This document shows positions 44,526 through 52,856 of a stretch of DNA of 64,000 bases, piece after piece; position 1 is the stretch's first letter, and each line of letters opens with the position of its first letter. Source of the DNA: JAEKNW01 sp963678375 (GTDB lineage Bacteria > Cloacimonadota > Cloacimonadia > Cloacimonadales > JAFGVF01); contig CAXXQH010000001.1 in assembly GCA_963678375.2 (NCBI GenBank), positions 420,827-484,826 on the forward strand. The letters run 5' to 3'. The notes below the pieces were generated by a model that made no database searches, was not told the DNA's origin, and was given only the letters and a program-made list of their open reading frames with translations. Both the position numbers and the translations under genes were made by a program.

Positions 44526-45971
44526 TTATCTATAGTTATCAATTGTTGAAACACAAACTTCAACATCTGTAAATCCTTGGGATTCTAAAAAATGCTTAAT
44601 TTGTTTTAGGTTCGTTTCTCTTTCAATAGCTTTAGGTCCAATATAAATTTTAGTAAGTTTTAAAGGAAGTCCTTCATAATCAAATGGAATTAATATACTT
44701 GGAACAATAATATTATTAATTACTCTCCAATTCATTTCTATAGTATTTTGAGTTTCTTTGATAATATCTTTTTCAAACCTATATAGTAGTCTAACTTCAT
44801 TCTCATCAATATACTCTTTTGCTTTAAAAAAATGTTTCCATACATATGATTTATTAAACTTAAAAGTAGAAGTATCTCTAACATCACAAAACCTTGAGTT
44901 CTTAATAGCATATACGAAAGAATGCAATAAGCCAAGCACAAGATGTGATCCATATTCTGTACAATAATTTATTTCACGAAGTTTAAAACTATTTTTTTCT
45001 TGTAATGTTTTAAACACCATACAAATGCCACGTCCATTATCCCCATACATTCTCCATAGAGTAAGGTTATCGATTTTATCACTTTTTACATATGAAGTTA
45101 TAAAACTCTCATTTACATTTTTTATTTCTAAATCATGATACTTTTCTAGATAAGCTGTATCATAATATACTTTGCTAGCATAATACTTGGTCTCGCTTTT
45201 ATCATTCATTCCAATTACACTGCCAAAGTAAATTTTTCTATCTCTTATCGTTCTATAAAATGAATCAAGGGACATGTATCTACCAACTTCTTCGTCTATA
45301 TTTGGCTTCTTTAGCATTAGTTCATGGAGTTTATTTTCAAACCCATCATCTGAATCATCTGCAAATTCAAAATCTAATGAATCGTTTACTGTAATGGCTT
45401 CTTTGTTCAAATTATTTTGAATGAAGCTCTGAATGTCTAAGTTAATTTGATTTATATTAGACATTTCTTTGACATGAGCTATTATCTCACTGATAATTCC
45501 ACTACTTAAATATTTTTCTTTGATCTCTTGTAATTTGTTTATGATTAAATTTATTACCTTTTCAAGTGTAAGTTTCTCATTCAAGTTATTACTTAACTTT
45601 TTAAAAAAATCTTTGTCCTTAAAAAAGAAAATCAAGGGTTCTATAGAACTATCTAAAAGGGGATTACTTAATTCTGGTAATTCAAAAGTATCATTAACAT
45701 CAATAACTTTAAACAAAGCAATTAGATAGCTATTTTTTTTTATTACTAGCTCGTAATTATCTCCATTGATGTTTTTGCAAAATATGATTTCAACATTATA
45801 TTTACTTAGCTTTTCTTTTAGTATGGGCTCAAAATCACTAGTTAAATTTTTTAGCATTGAGTTGAAATAATTACTTTGGATATCAGTACATGTGTATTTT
45901 TTTTCTAACATAGATAAACCTATCCTTAATTGATTTGATGTGTAATCCTCTATTATGTTGTCCTTTCTCAT
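44526..45971 (-). CDS. DUF2971 protein, probable phage cargo
   Basis: 481 residues. About 1-225 is an unrecognised, helical, charged region (ENINGDNYELVIKKNSYLIALF-like). About 227-480 matches DUF2971: YMSLDSFYRTIRDRKIYFGSV, then MNDKSETKYY, FITSYVKSDKIDNLTLWRMYGDNGRGICMVF, and a C-terminal KIYIGPKA. DUF2971 proteins are common in defence islands and mobile elements; the activity is unknown. It is next to the repressor and reads the same way, so it is probably expressed in the lysogen. This fits a superinfection-exclusion role (inference). Confidence 0.72.
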   Translation of the reverse strand: MRKDNIIEDYTSNQLRIGLSMLEKKYTCTDIQSNYFNSMLKNLTSDFEPILKEKLSKYNVEIIFCKNINGDNYELVIKKNSYLIALFKVIDVNDTFELPELSNPLLDSSIEPLIFFFKDKDFFKKLSNNLNEKLTLEKVINLIINKLQEIKEKYLSSGIISEIIAHVKEMSNINQINLDIQSFIQNNLNKEAITVNDSLDFEFADDSDDGFENKLHELMLKKPNIDEEVGRYMSLDSFYRTIRDRKIYFGSVIGMNDKSETKYYASKVYYDTAYLEKYHDLEIKNVNESFITSYVKSDKIDNLTLWRMYGDNGRGICMVFKTLQEKNSFKLREINYCTEYGSHLVLGLLHSFVYAIKNSRFCDVRDTSTFKFNKSYVWKHFFKAKEYIDENEVRLLYRFEKDIIKETQNTIEMNWRVINNIIVPSILIPFDYEGLPLKLTKIYIGPKAIERETNLKQIKHFLESQGFTDVEVCVSTIDNYR

Positions 45972-46009
45972 TTCTTCCCTTTATTTATATTCTATATATT
46001 GACATAAGG

Positions 46010-46762
46010 TTATTTATAACTCCTAATAAGAAATTCTAGGACTCCCAACATAACGATTGAGGAGTACTGATTTATAAGAATAGGTTTGTAGTCATCATTG
46101 ATGGGCATTAACCAGGAGCATTCATTTTCGTGGTCCAGCTTAAGTAGTTTAAGAGTAATACCATCATCTAATCTGACTGCTACAATTCTGTTATCCATAT
46201 CATCATAGTCATATATCTTATTAACTATAACGACATCGTTATGCTGTATCTCTGGACTCATGCTCCATCCATTTACCCTGAAGCAAAAAAAGTCTTCAGG
46301 ATCACTGATCAGTTCTGAGGAAACAAGTATTTTACCTAATAGATCAACTTCTCTAACTTCTAAAGGATTACCTGCTGCAATTTCTCCTACAATTGGAAGC
46401 GAAACAACAGAAGAAGGATTATTAATGCTCTTAGCTTGTTCATCCTCAAGTTTTGATTTACCTAGGTCGATGTATTGTTTGAGTTTGTCGGCATTGAGTT
46501 CTGTTTTGTGTTTAGGAGGATGGTCCTGGTCTTTGGAGAGGAACATCTCCCCTGTCCCATTAGATAACCAATTCAAATTAACATTATACTTATTTGATAT
46601 ATTATTTAGAACTGAATAGGCTGGTTCAACCTTACCTTTCTCATACCTGTTATAATTACCTTGAGTTAAACCTAAAGTTTCTGCAAAACTTTTCTGAGTT
46701 AAATCAAAATATTTTCTAAGTTCTAAAAGCCTATCTTTTAACAAGTTATAACACCTCACCAA
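46010..46762 (-). CDS. phage repressor: XRE helix-turn-helix plus S24 peptidase
   Basis: The 250-residue protein has an N-terminal XRE domain (about 10-65; FDLTQKSFAETLGLTQGNYNRYEKGKVEP) and a C-terminal LexA/CI-type S24 domain (about 120-250; LPIVGEIAAGNPLEVRE). The self-cleavage Ser is in VNGWSMSPEI near 164 and the Lys in VAVRLDDGITLKLLKL near 204. It should hold the prophage silent and be inactivated during SOS. It is divergent from the early operon, the usual Mu c-gene position, with operator-like repeats in the shared intergenic region. Confidence 0.92.
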   Translation of the reverse strand: MVRCYNLLKDRLLELRKYFDLTQKSFAETLGLTQGNYNRYEKGKVEPAYSVLNNISNKYNVNLNWLSNGTGEMFLSKDQDHPPKHKTELNADKLKQYIDLGKSKLEDEQAKSINNPSSVVSLPIVGEIAAGNPLEVREVDLLGKILVSSELISDPEDFFCFRVNGWSMSPEIQHNDVVIVNKIYDYDDMDNRIVAVRLDDGITLKLLKLDHENECSWLMPINDDYKPILINQYSSIVMLGVLEFLIRSYK

Positions 46763-46891
46763 TTTGAATTATATCTGATATGATATTTTTATATTGACAG
46801 AACTCATATATGATATATTTATTGTCCTATCTATGGACAGACTAAAAAAGATATTTAGATAAGTCAAGAAAAATAATTAAAGGAGATAAAA
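46763..46891. promoter_or_regulatory. divergent phage promoter/operator region
   Basis: Between repressor and early operon: ATATC-TGATAT-GATAT (46772-46787) is an inverted repeat of 5-bp arms; a second TGATATAT half-site is at 46812-46819. A TTGACA at 46795-46800 with a weak TATTTA 16 bases on (46817-46822) could be the early promoter. AAGGAG precedes the next ATG. Confidence 0.5.
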
Positions 46892-47170
46892 ATGAAGTAT
46901 GAAGCAAGAGAAATAAGAGCTGCTATGACTGCGAATTCTTTATCTAATGATTTATTAACAGATTATATAAATCAGGAGATTGGAAAGGACCTGAAACCTG
47001 ATAGTATTAGGAGAATAATCATGGGAGTTCGTAATAATGCAGAAGTTGAGAAAGTGATAGAAGATTTGCTAGGTCCTTGGATAGAGGGACAAAGAGAAGT
47101 TATTGAGAGGTTCGGTGGTAGTATGATACCAGAACATGTTGTTAATGAAAGAATAAGCAGAGGAGAGTGA
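46892..47170 (+). CDS. small early phage protein in Ner/Cro position
   Basis: The 92-residue protein is the first early gene, opposite the repressor, where Mu carries ner. It has helical segments (EAREIRAAMTANSLSNDLLTDYI, RRIIMGVRNNAEVEKVIEDLL) that could include a helix-turn-helix, although the pattern is not convincing. AAAGGAG precedes it. A role as transcription regulator or DNA-binding protein is position-based inference. It ends 1 base before the next gene. Confidence 0.55.
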   Translation: MKYEAREIRAAMTANSLSNDLLTDYINQEIGKDLKPDSIRRIIMGVRNNAEVEKVIEDLLGPWIEGQREVIERFGGSMIPEHVVNERISRGE

Positions 47171-47171
47171 G

Positions 47172-47405
47172 ATGGCTAAAGAACGAAGACCTATTTCAGA
47201 CAAAGAATATGATGAATATTATGACGACTCTGTAGGCTTTCATTTATGGGTATTGCACCAAAACACATCAAGTATAACTAGTGATCGTTACCCAATTAGT
47301 AAAGCTGCAATGATATTAGGTAAATTAAATGATAATAAGAAAGAAGCAATCAAGCTTTTCTGTGAAGATTATGGGATTGAATTTAAAGAAGAACAACTAT
47401 TTTAG
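47172..47405 (+). CDS. small phage protein with an HLW-TSD domain
   Basis: The 77-residue soluble protein is acidic. Its core, VGFHLWVLHQNTSSITSD and onward to AMILGKLNDNKKEAIKLFCEDY, aligns with the C-terminal part of the next gene's product (YHLWRLYTKEKEIVTSD; LAGLFLIGKMDYPKKLAITEFMEDH). They share HLW.L, I.TSD, A...L.GK, K.AI..F..D and a closing EL-like end. I do not know the family. It is part of the early operon, separated by 1 base from the gene before and 15 bases from the gene after. Confidence 0.6.
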   Translation: MAKERRPISDKEYDEYYDDSVGFHLWVLHQNTSSITSDRYPISKAAMILGKLNDNKKEAIKLFCEDYGIEFKEEQLF

Positions 47406-47420
47406 ACAAAGGAGAATGAG

Positions 47421-47849
47421 ATGTTAGACTATGATAAAGCCAATTATAATCACGGTGAAAAAATGATCATTAGTGATGATGAGATGACTGTGTATCAGCA
47501 CCAGAGAGGTAGTATTGATATATTAGTAGTGAGGTATGTAATTCTTGATAGAGGAAAACTTCAAATAGTTAAGGCATATACCTTATGCTGTAGTGATGAA
47601 AAAGATGCTTATAATGAATTTTGTAAGATCAGAATCAGCAATGTTGGATATACAAAAAACTATCACCTGTGGAGACTCTATACAAAAGAAAAGGAAATTG
47701 TTACTTCTGATAATCCAACTAAATTAGCAGGATTGTTCCTTATAGGTAAGATGGATTATCCTAAAAAACTGGCAATCACAGAGTTCATGGAGGACCACAA
47801 TCTTGAAATAAACCCAGATGAGTTAATGTGGGAGGCTAGTTATGTATAA
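47421..47849 (+). CDS. phage protein with C-terminal HLW-TSD domain
   Basis: 142 residues. The N-terminal half (about 1-75) is a beta-rich stretch (GEKMIISDDEMTVYQHQRGSIDILVVRYVI, CSDEKDAYNEF). The C-terminal half (about 82-142) is paralogous to the whole preceding protein. The duplication suggests a small phage domain used twice. Function unknown. AAAGGAGAATGAG precedes the ATG; its end overlaps the next gene by 8 bases. Confidence 0.6.
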   Translation: MLDYDKANYNHGEKMIISDDEMTVYQHQRGSIDILVVRYVILDRGKLQIVKAYTLCCSDEKDAYNEFCKIRISNVGYTKNYHLWRLYTKEKEIVTSDNPTKLAGLFLIGKMDYPKKLAITEFMEDHNLEINPDELMWEASYV

Positions 47850-48354
47850 AAAAGAATGGATATTATCAGACGGTAAGTCCCATATAGCAATAGGTAGAAA
47901 AAAAGGTGCAGTCAAGAGAGCAAATATAGCAATCATAATGGATAGAGCGAGCAAAGAACTGTTACATTTAGAAACCTTCAAAAAGATAATTCCAGTAAAG
48001 AAATCACTCAGTTTTGCATTAAGTTATTATCCTAAACCAGAAAGAATTCTAATAGATTGTGATTATTATCTAAAAGAGCTTGAAGGTGTTAAGATAGAAA
48101 CACTACCTGAGGGAGTTGCAATTGCACATCCCGAGGAGTCATTCTGGGGCTTCTTAATGGAGCAGGAAACATTAATGTTTGGTAGTAAGGAAAGAGTTAA
48201 AACAAGCGATTATGAGAGACTACTATCAGAAGCTTTTGAGATGTGGAATAATACCTTAGCAGAAGCTGTTAAAGAGCATGGTGTAAGTAAATCAGTAACA
48301 ATCAATAACAAAAACCAATTTAACAATTTGAAGAAATGTAAGGAGCAATCATGA
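47842..48354 (+). CDS. compact RNase H-fold protein resembling the DDE core of MuA
   Basis: The 170-residue protein seems to be a miniature of the MuA catalytic core encoded 800 bases downstream. LSDGKSH (Asp10) matches the MuA ESDGHK strand; IAIIMDRASKELL matches LMVWYDVGTGFIL; PERILIDCDYY (Asp72) matches PDEIRLDNGPAY; HPEESFWGFL (Glu99) matches KSIEPFWGFC. So a D-D-E set is present with spacing 62 and 27 (MuA here: D477, D549, E610). It has no DNA-binding or beta-barrel domain. It could be an inhibitor, a transposition cofactor or a resolvase-like nuclease. The match is mine, by eye. It overlaps the preceding gene by 8 bases and the next by 4. Confidence 0.55.
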   Translation: MYKKEWILSDGKSHIAIGRKKGAVKRANIAIIMDRASKELLHLETFKKIIPVKKSLSFALSYYPKPERILIDCDYYLKELEGVKIETLPEGVAIAHPEESFWGFLMEQETLMFGSKERVKTSDYERLLSEAFEMWNNTLAEAVKEHGVSKSVTINNKNQFNNLKKCKEQS

Positions 48355-48611
48355 TAACCACCATAGTAATATTATCAGTAATAGTAGTTTTGTTAGTGAT
48401 GCATGACATATCAGGGATAGGTAAAGAAACGGATTTAGAGAAGAAGAATTTCGCTTTAAAAGCTAGTAATTACAGGTTAAATCAAGAGAACACCAAGCTA
48501 AAAGCAAGCAATGAAAAAATGAAATTAGCTTGGTGTAACATGAAAAGTGTATTGCCATTAGATTTAGAGCAGAAAATAAGTCAAGAAAAATCGGGAGAAA
48601 CCTCCTCCTAG
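48351..48611 (+). CDS. small membrane protein with coiled coil
   Basis: 86 residues: one N-terminal membrane helix (about 1-18; MITTIVILSVIVVLLVMH), followed by a charged heptad-rich stretch (about 25-60; DLEKKNFALKASNYRLNQENTKLKASNEKMK). The shape recalls phage spanin or membrane-anchor proteins, but its early position argues against lysis. Function unknown. It overlaps the previous gene by 4 bases (ATGA). Confidence 0.55.
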   Translation: MITTIVILSVIVVLLVMHDISGIGKETDLEKKNFALKASNYRLNQENTKLKASNEKMKLAWCNMKSVLPLDLEQKISQEKSGETSS

Positions 48612-48657
48612 TTACCATAAAGAACCCGCATCAGTGTGGTGCGGGATATTATGGTAA
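48612..48657. terminator. hairpin before the transposase gene
   Basis: TTACCATAA...ACCCGCA-TCAGTGTGG-TGCGGGAT...TTATGGTAA forms a long two-part stem. It has no T-run; it may reduce read-through from the early genes into the transposase gene or stabilise mRNA. Confidence 0.45.
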
Positions 48658-48675
48658 TTAGAAAAGGAGATGCTT

Positions 48676-51444
48676 ATGTGGTTAACATATAAAGAACTTA
48701 TAGCATTTTATGGCTTTAGCAAAAGAACTGCTGTTAATAAAAGAAACAAAGGTGAATGGCCTGTTGCTGAGGTTAAGAACCCCAGAGGTGGAAGACCTGT
48801 TGTTTTTATGTTTGTAGAAGAAGCAGACCAAAGTGCAATTTTTGAAGATAATGGTGTAGATCGTTCTCAAATCCAAAGTGCAACTTTTGATGCTGAAGCA
48901 GATGAAAAGCAAAAAATTTTTAACCTCAAGAGCAAAAAAAATGAAAAAATGACACAGCCGGGTGTGTCAAAAAGTGAAAATCAAAGTGCAATAATAGATA
49001 AAGCATTGATAGATAATAAGATTAACAAAGTGCAATCAAAGTGCAAAGTGCAAAGCAAAGTGCAAAATGAAAATCAAAGTGCAATTTTAAAAGCAAAGTG
49101 CAAAGTGCAAAGCAAAGTGCAAAATGAAAATCAAAGTGCAAGTGGTTTTGGTGAAGAGAAGAATGGCGGAGAAAATCTCCACCGTCCCACAGAAGAGAAG
49201 AACCACCCCGACTTGGAAATACCAAGCCACCCCTCCTCAAGAGGGGAATTAATGCCGACAGGGATGTCGGCGCTCCCAGTAGATCCATTAAGATGGATAC
49301 CCTTAGATAGAGCTAGTGCTTTGTCTGGAATGAGTCGGAAGACATTATATAGAAGAATTGAGAGTGGAGAGCTTTATTCTATCACTGTGCCTGATAAATT
49401 GAGTAAACAGAGGGCATTAATAGAGGTTTCAGGGTTTTCAAATGAGGTTGTGGCTCGGTGGAGAGCAGAGGTTTTAGCAAATAATAATGATTTATCGGTA
49501 ATGCTTCATCAGGAGAAGAAGGAGTTTGAGCTTCATTGCAAGGATGATAAGGATGTAGCCTGGGCTCGCAAGAGTATAATTGAAGAATATTATAATTACA
49601 GGAAGTTAGCTAAGGCAAGTGGTACTTCTTTGACTAAGGCTTGTAAGCAATTTGAAATAAAGCTAAATAATAACGAATTATTACCAGGTATATTAAAGAG
49701 GTTAGGTGCTGTTTCTGTGAGTATAAAGACTATTAAGAAATGGGAGAAAACTTGGAGAGACAGCGGAAATAATACTTACCCAGTTAGTTTATTGGATAAT
49801 AAGAAGGGTAAGGTAGGGAGAAAGAGTCTTGTAAGTAGCAAATTAGAGAAAGAAATAGAGTATTATGCAACATCTTATAAAGATTTTCCTGCAAGTGAGA
49901 TATACAGGGTTTTAAGTGAAAGTGCTGCTTTGATGGGAGAAGAGCTTCCAATAAGTGTAAGGACTTTGACTAATTTAGTAAATAAAATCAGGTCTGATAA
50001 AGCTAAGTTAGCTTTGATGAAAGGTAAGAAATGGGAAAAGGATAATTTAAGACCTCATGTAAAGAGAATCAATAATGCTTTACCTGGTGAGATAGTAGAG
50101 AGTGACGGGCATAAGCTGAATAATGTCGTCTATTCCCCATTTTATGCTCATAAATCAGAGTTTAGGTATTTAGTAAGACCTCAACTGATGGTTTGGTATG
50201 ATGTAGGAACAGGTTTCATATTAGATGGTACTTTGACATTATCAGAGAACAGAAATGTGGTCAGGACTTCTTTAAGATATGCAATTCTAAAAGGTGGATT
50301 ACCTGATGAGATTAGATTAGATAACGGCCCTGCTTATAAGAATGCTGATTTTGTACCTTTAGCTTATGCAGGTAAGAAAAGACTAACTCCTGCTGTAAAA
50401 AGAGCTAAAGAGATGTTAAGCAAGGGAGATAAGGGATTATATGCTAATTTGGGCATTTCCTGTAGATTTACGATACCTGGTAATCCTGAATCAAAGAGTA
50501 TTGAACCATTTTGGGGTTTCTGTCTATCAATGTTTGAGAAGATATTCCCTGTTTGGATTGGTAATAATATTCAAAACAGACCTGATGTTTATAAGCTAAC
50601 CAATTCTGTATTAATGAAACGATACGGCAAGTATATACCAACTTGGGAACAATATGATGAACTGCTTCAGAGGTTTATTCAGGTATGGAATAACAGGAAA
50701 AGAGGATGCTTAGTTAATGGCAGAGGTGAGACACTTTCTCCACAAGAAGCTTATTCTCAGGTAGAACACAAGACTCTTCCTTTAGAGGAGTTAGAGAGAA
50801 TAACAAAATTTGCTTATCCTAACCCATATATGGTCAGTAGAGGGCGAATAAATGTTAATGGCATATTATATTGGCATCCAAGTTTTAGAGCCTTAGAGGG
50901 CAAGAATGTTAACGCTTACTATGATGAGAAGAATATAAAGGAAGTTACTATTGGTACTGAATATGGAGAGATTTTTCAACAAGCAGCAATGATAGTTTAT
51001 CCAGGTCTTCAAGTAGGTGATGACATGGGAGCTTATATTGAAGCACGCCACCAAGAGAAAGTAATGATGTCTGTTTATGCTGCGATTAATGAAGCAGGTG
51101 GAAATGTAGCTCGTAATAGGATAATGCTTGAAGCTACTTCAGATACAGTATTTATCCAAGAGCGAAGACAAGATAAGATTAAGCAGGGTGATAAGATGCT
51201 TTTACCTTCAGCTAATAACAATTCTCAACATGCTATTAAGCTAATTCCTGAAGATGAAATCACAATTACTGAAGATGATATAGCTAAATCTAAGCAGGCC
51301 AGTGAAGAGGCTGAGATTGAGAGTGAAGAAGTTGAGAATGAGAAGATTAAGAGTATTATGCAGAAGATAAGAGAGAATCAAGAAGAAGAAATTGAAGAAG
51401 ATGATGAGATAGAAAGTATTTTAAGAGAGATGGGAGTGAGTTGA
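48676..51444 (+). CDS. MuA-type transposase with repeat-derived insertion
   Basis: 922 residues from the ATG at 48676, chosen because AAGGAG lies 6 bases before it; an ATG at 48670 is too close. It joins phage ends to target DNA. About 1-40 is a winged/HTH end-binding domain (YKELIAFYGFSKRTAVNKR). About 50-205 is a low-complexity insertion: repeated NQSA/KVQSK residues from AAAGTGCAA iterons, then hairpin-derived NGGENLHRPTEEK and MPTGMSALPVD. About 210-260 is a second HTH (LSGMSRKTLYRRIESGE). The catalytic core has D477 (ESDGHK), D549 (RLDNGPAY) and E610 (SIEPFWGF). The C-terminal barrel and acidic tail follow (NPYMVSRGRINVNGILYW). MuA of Mu is 663 residues; the excess is mainly the insertion and the tail. 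Confidence 0.9.
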   Translation: MWLTYKELIAFYGFSKRTAVNKRNKGEWPVAEVKNPRGGRPVVFMFVEEADQSAIFEDNGVDRSQIQSATFDAEADEKQKIFNLKSKKNEKMTQPGVSKSENQSAIIDKALIDNKINKVQSKCKVQSKVQNENQSAILKAKCKVQSKVQNENQSASGFGEEKNGGENLHRPTEEKNHPDLEIPSHPSSRGELMPTGMSALPVDPLRWIPLDRASALSGMSRKTLYRRIESGELYSITVPDKLSKQRALIEVSGFSNEVVARWRAEVLANNNDLSVMLHQEKKEFELHCKDDKDVAWARKSIIEEYYNYRKLAKASGTSLTKACKQFEIKLNNNELLPGILKRLGAVSVSIKTIKKWEKTWRDSGNNTYPVSLLDNKKGKVGRKSLVSSKLEKEIEYYATSYKDFPASEIYRVLSESAALMGEELPISVRTLTNLVNKIRSDKAKLALMKGKKWEKDNLRPHVKRINNALPGEIVESDGHKLNNVVYSPFYAHKSEFRYLVRPQLMVWYDVGTGFILDGTLTLSENRNVVRTSLRYAILKGGLPDEIRLDNGPAYKNADFVPLAYAGKKRLTPAVKRAKEMLSKGDKGLYANLGISCRFTIPGNPESKSIEPFWGFCLSMFEKIFPVWIGNNIQNRPDVYKLTNSVLMKRYGKYIPTWEQYDELLQRFIQVWNNRKRGCLVNGRGETLSPQEAYSQVEHKTLPLEELERITKFAYPNPYMVSRGRINVNGILYWHPSFRALEGKNVNAYYDEKNIKEVTIGTEYGEIFQQAAMIVYPGLQVGDDMGAYIEARHQEKVMMSVYAAINEAGGNVARNRIMLEATSDTVFIQERRQDKIKQGDKMLLPSANNNSQHAIKLIPEDEITITEDDIAKSKQASEEAEIESEEVENEKIKSIMQKIRENQEEEIEEDDEIESILREMGVS
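48829..49143 (+). repeat. AAAGTGCAA iterons inside the transposase gene
   Basis: The nonamer CAAAGTGCAA or AAAGTGCAA occurs about ten times from 48829 to 49143, densest at 49025-49143. There a block of about 50 bases (AGCAAAGTGCAAAGTGCAAA and onward to AATCAAAGTGCAA) is repeated twice. Translated, it gives NQSA and KVQSK units. It resembles binding-site iterons but may simply be expanded coding repeats. Confidence 0.7.
49160..49280 (+). repeat. three palindromic repeats inserted in-frame in the transposase gene
   Basis: In order: GGCGGAGA/TCTCCACC hairpin (second copy at 56437-56477), CCCCTCC/GAGGGG hairpin, and GCCGACA-GGGA-TGTCGGC with CTCCCAGT tail (49254-49280; other copies at 53568, 63240). 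The reading frame stays open, giving NGGENLHRPTEEK...SSRGELMPTGMSALPV. Confidence 0.85.
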
Positions 51445-51465
51445 GAATGGAGAATGGAGAATGGA

Positions 51466-51521
51466 GAGTTGTCGGAAGTCGCTACTTCGTGAGCAACTCC
51501 CGTCATGTCGGCGCTCCCAGT
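51466..51521 (+). repeat. hairpin repeat between transposase and MuB genes
   Basis: TTGTCGGAAGTCGCTACTTC, then GTGAGCAACTCCCGTCAT, then a truncated GTCGGCGCTCCCAGT end. A near-identical copy (TACTCC for TACTTC) is at 53430-53467. The GAGTTG/CAACTC arms make a hairpin. A GAATGGA triplet repeat (51446-51464) precedes it. Confidence 0.85.
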
Positions 51522-51555
51522 GGTGTTCTCAGTAAATTAAGATAAAGGAGTAAAA

Positions 51556-52305
51556 ATGAAAAGTGTATTGTATTCAACACAAAATGTAAAGAAGGCACAG
51601 AATGTATTAAAGGATGTGTGCAGAACAAAATCAGGTGATTTAGTGGTATTATACGGCTATACTGGGACAGGTAAAAGTCAGTATGCTAAAAAGAATTTCG
51701 CCCAGAAAGACTGGGGATATTACAGGATTCAGAGTGTAGAAAGCGGTAGATCCTTTGCAATGGAAATATATCAGAGACTTCATTACCTGTACACTGGTTC
51801 TCATATTCATGCAAGCGGTCATGCTTCTACACTGGTAAAAAAGAGTATCGACTTATGGCAAGAGATTAACTATATCAGGTCTAATCAAGGTCAACTTCCT
51901 TTAGTATTCTTTGTTGATGAGGTTAATAATGCCATAAAACGAAGAGCCTGGGATATTTTGGAAATCATGAGAGACTTTAGAGATACTGCTGAAGCAAAGA
52001 TTGTTCTGATTGGAGAAGAAAATACCAGGGCTAAGATAGAGAAATATGACTCCCATTACTCAGGAAGAGTAACGAATTGGTGCAACTTTGAGATACCTTC
52101 ACAAGAAGATATAGTAGGTGTGATTACCTCCAGTATGGAAGTAGAAGCTACTCCTGGTGTCTATAAAATGATGATAGCTAAGATGGGTGGAAGTTTACAC
52201 GCATTAGAGAGATACATAAAACTTTGTGAGAGTGTTGCTAATCAGTATAATTTAGCACTAATGGATATTGAATCAATTAAGAAATACAAGATTGAGTTTA
52301 GGTAG
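51556..52305 (+). CDS. MuB-type transposition target-choice ATPase
   Basis: The 249-residue AAA+ ATPase binds DNA and delivers targets to the transposase. The Walker A motif GYTGTGKSQ is at about 33-41; LPLVFFVDEVNNAIKRR near 113-130 is the Walker B; LIGEENTRAKIEKY near 156 is the sensor region. The size is shorter than Mu MuB (312) because the N-terminal HTH is missing; that domain may be supplied by the next gene. AAAGGAG precedes the ATG. Confidence 0.88.
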   Translation: MKSVLYSTQNVKKAQNVLKDVCRTKSGDLVVLYGYTGTGKSQYAKKNFAQKDWGYYRIQSVESGRSFAMEIYQRLHYLYTGSHIHASGHASTLVKKSIDLWQEINYIRSNQGQLPLVFFVDEVNNAIKRRAWDILEIMRDFRDTAEAKIVLIGEENTRAKIEKYDSHYSGRVTNWCNFEIPSQEDIVGVITSSMEVEATPGVYKMMIAKMGGSLHALERYIKLCESVANQYNLALMDIESIKKYKIEFR

Positions 52306-52310
52306 GATAA

Positions 52311-52856
52311 ATGTCAATAGCACAAGAGAGAACAATAAGAAACTATATTTATCAGATGAGAACAGCATTTTCACTTCAGGAAGTTCATGAAAATACAGAT
52401 GTTCCTAAGACTTCAGCATTTCGGATAATCCATAAGTTATTAGAAAATGGAGAGATTGAAAAGACAGGTGCTTCTATAAGTCCACAGAGGTATAAGGCTG
52501 TGATTAAGGTGGTTAAACCTCCTCGTAAAGAGAGAGAACATGCCAGAAAAGACGAAGTAGAAGCTAAGGCCCAAAAACTAGGTGTATCAACAAAAACTGT
52601 ATATCTAATAGAAAAGAGGGTAGCAGAGGGAAAAATAGAAGATCCCTTTATTGATAAAGAGCCAAACCAAATATACCCATATATGGAGTCAATTATTTCT
52701 GAAACTGATGCACGAGGTAAGATAACATTAAAGGAAGTTGCTCGTCTGCTTAATTGCGATGCATATAAAGCTTATGTAGTATTAGACCACATGGAAGCAC
52801 AAAAAATATTAAAATCAGCTGATGGCTTTTTTATTTTAAATAGGAGGATATCGTGA
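52311..52856 (+). CDS. winged-helix DNA-binding phage protein
   Basis: The 181-residue, basic protein has an N-terminal winged helix (about 5-55; YQMRTAFSLQEVHENTDVPKTSAFRIIHKLLENGEIEK), a middle helical segment with a second HTH-like part (AKAQKLGVSTKTVYLIEKRV near 88), and a C-terminal winged helix (about 130-178; KITLKEVARLLNCDAYKAYVVLDHM). It probably binds DNA as a regulator or transposition accessory. It follows MuB at 5 bases and overlaps the GemA start. Confidence 0.65.
   Translation: MSIAQERTIRNYIYQMRTAFSLQEVHENTDVPKTSAFRIIHKLLENGEIEKTGASISPQRYKAVIKVVKPPRKEREHARKDEVEAKAQKLGVSTKTVYLIEKRVAEGKIEDPFIDKEPNQIYPYMESIISETDARGKITLKEVARLLNCDAYKAYVVLDHMEAQKILKSADGFFILNRRIS

Noticed and set aside
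48351..48611. Rz-like spanin
   Set aside because: It has the right shape (one helix and a coiled coil) but lies in the early operon, away from any lysin or holin.
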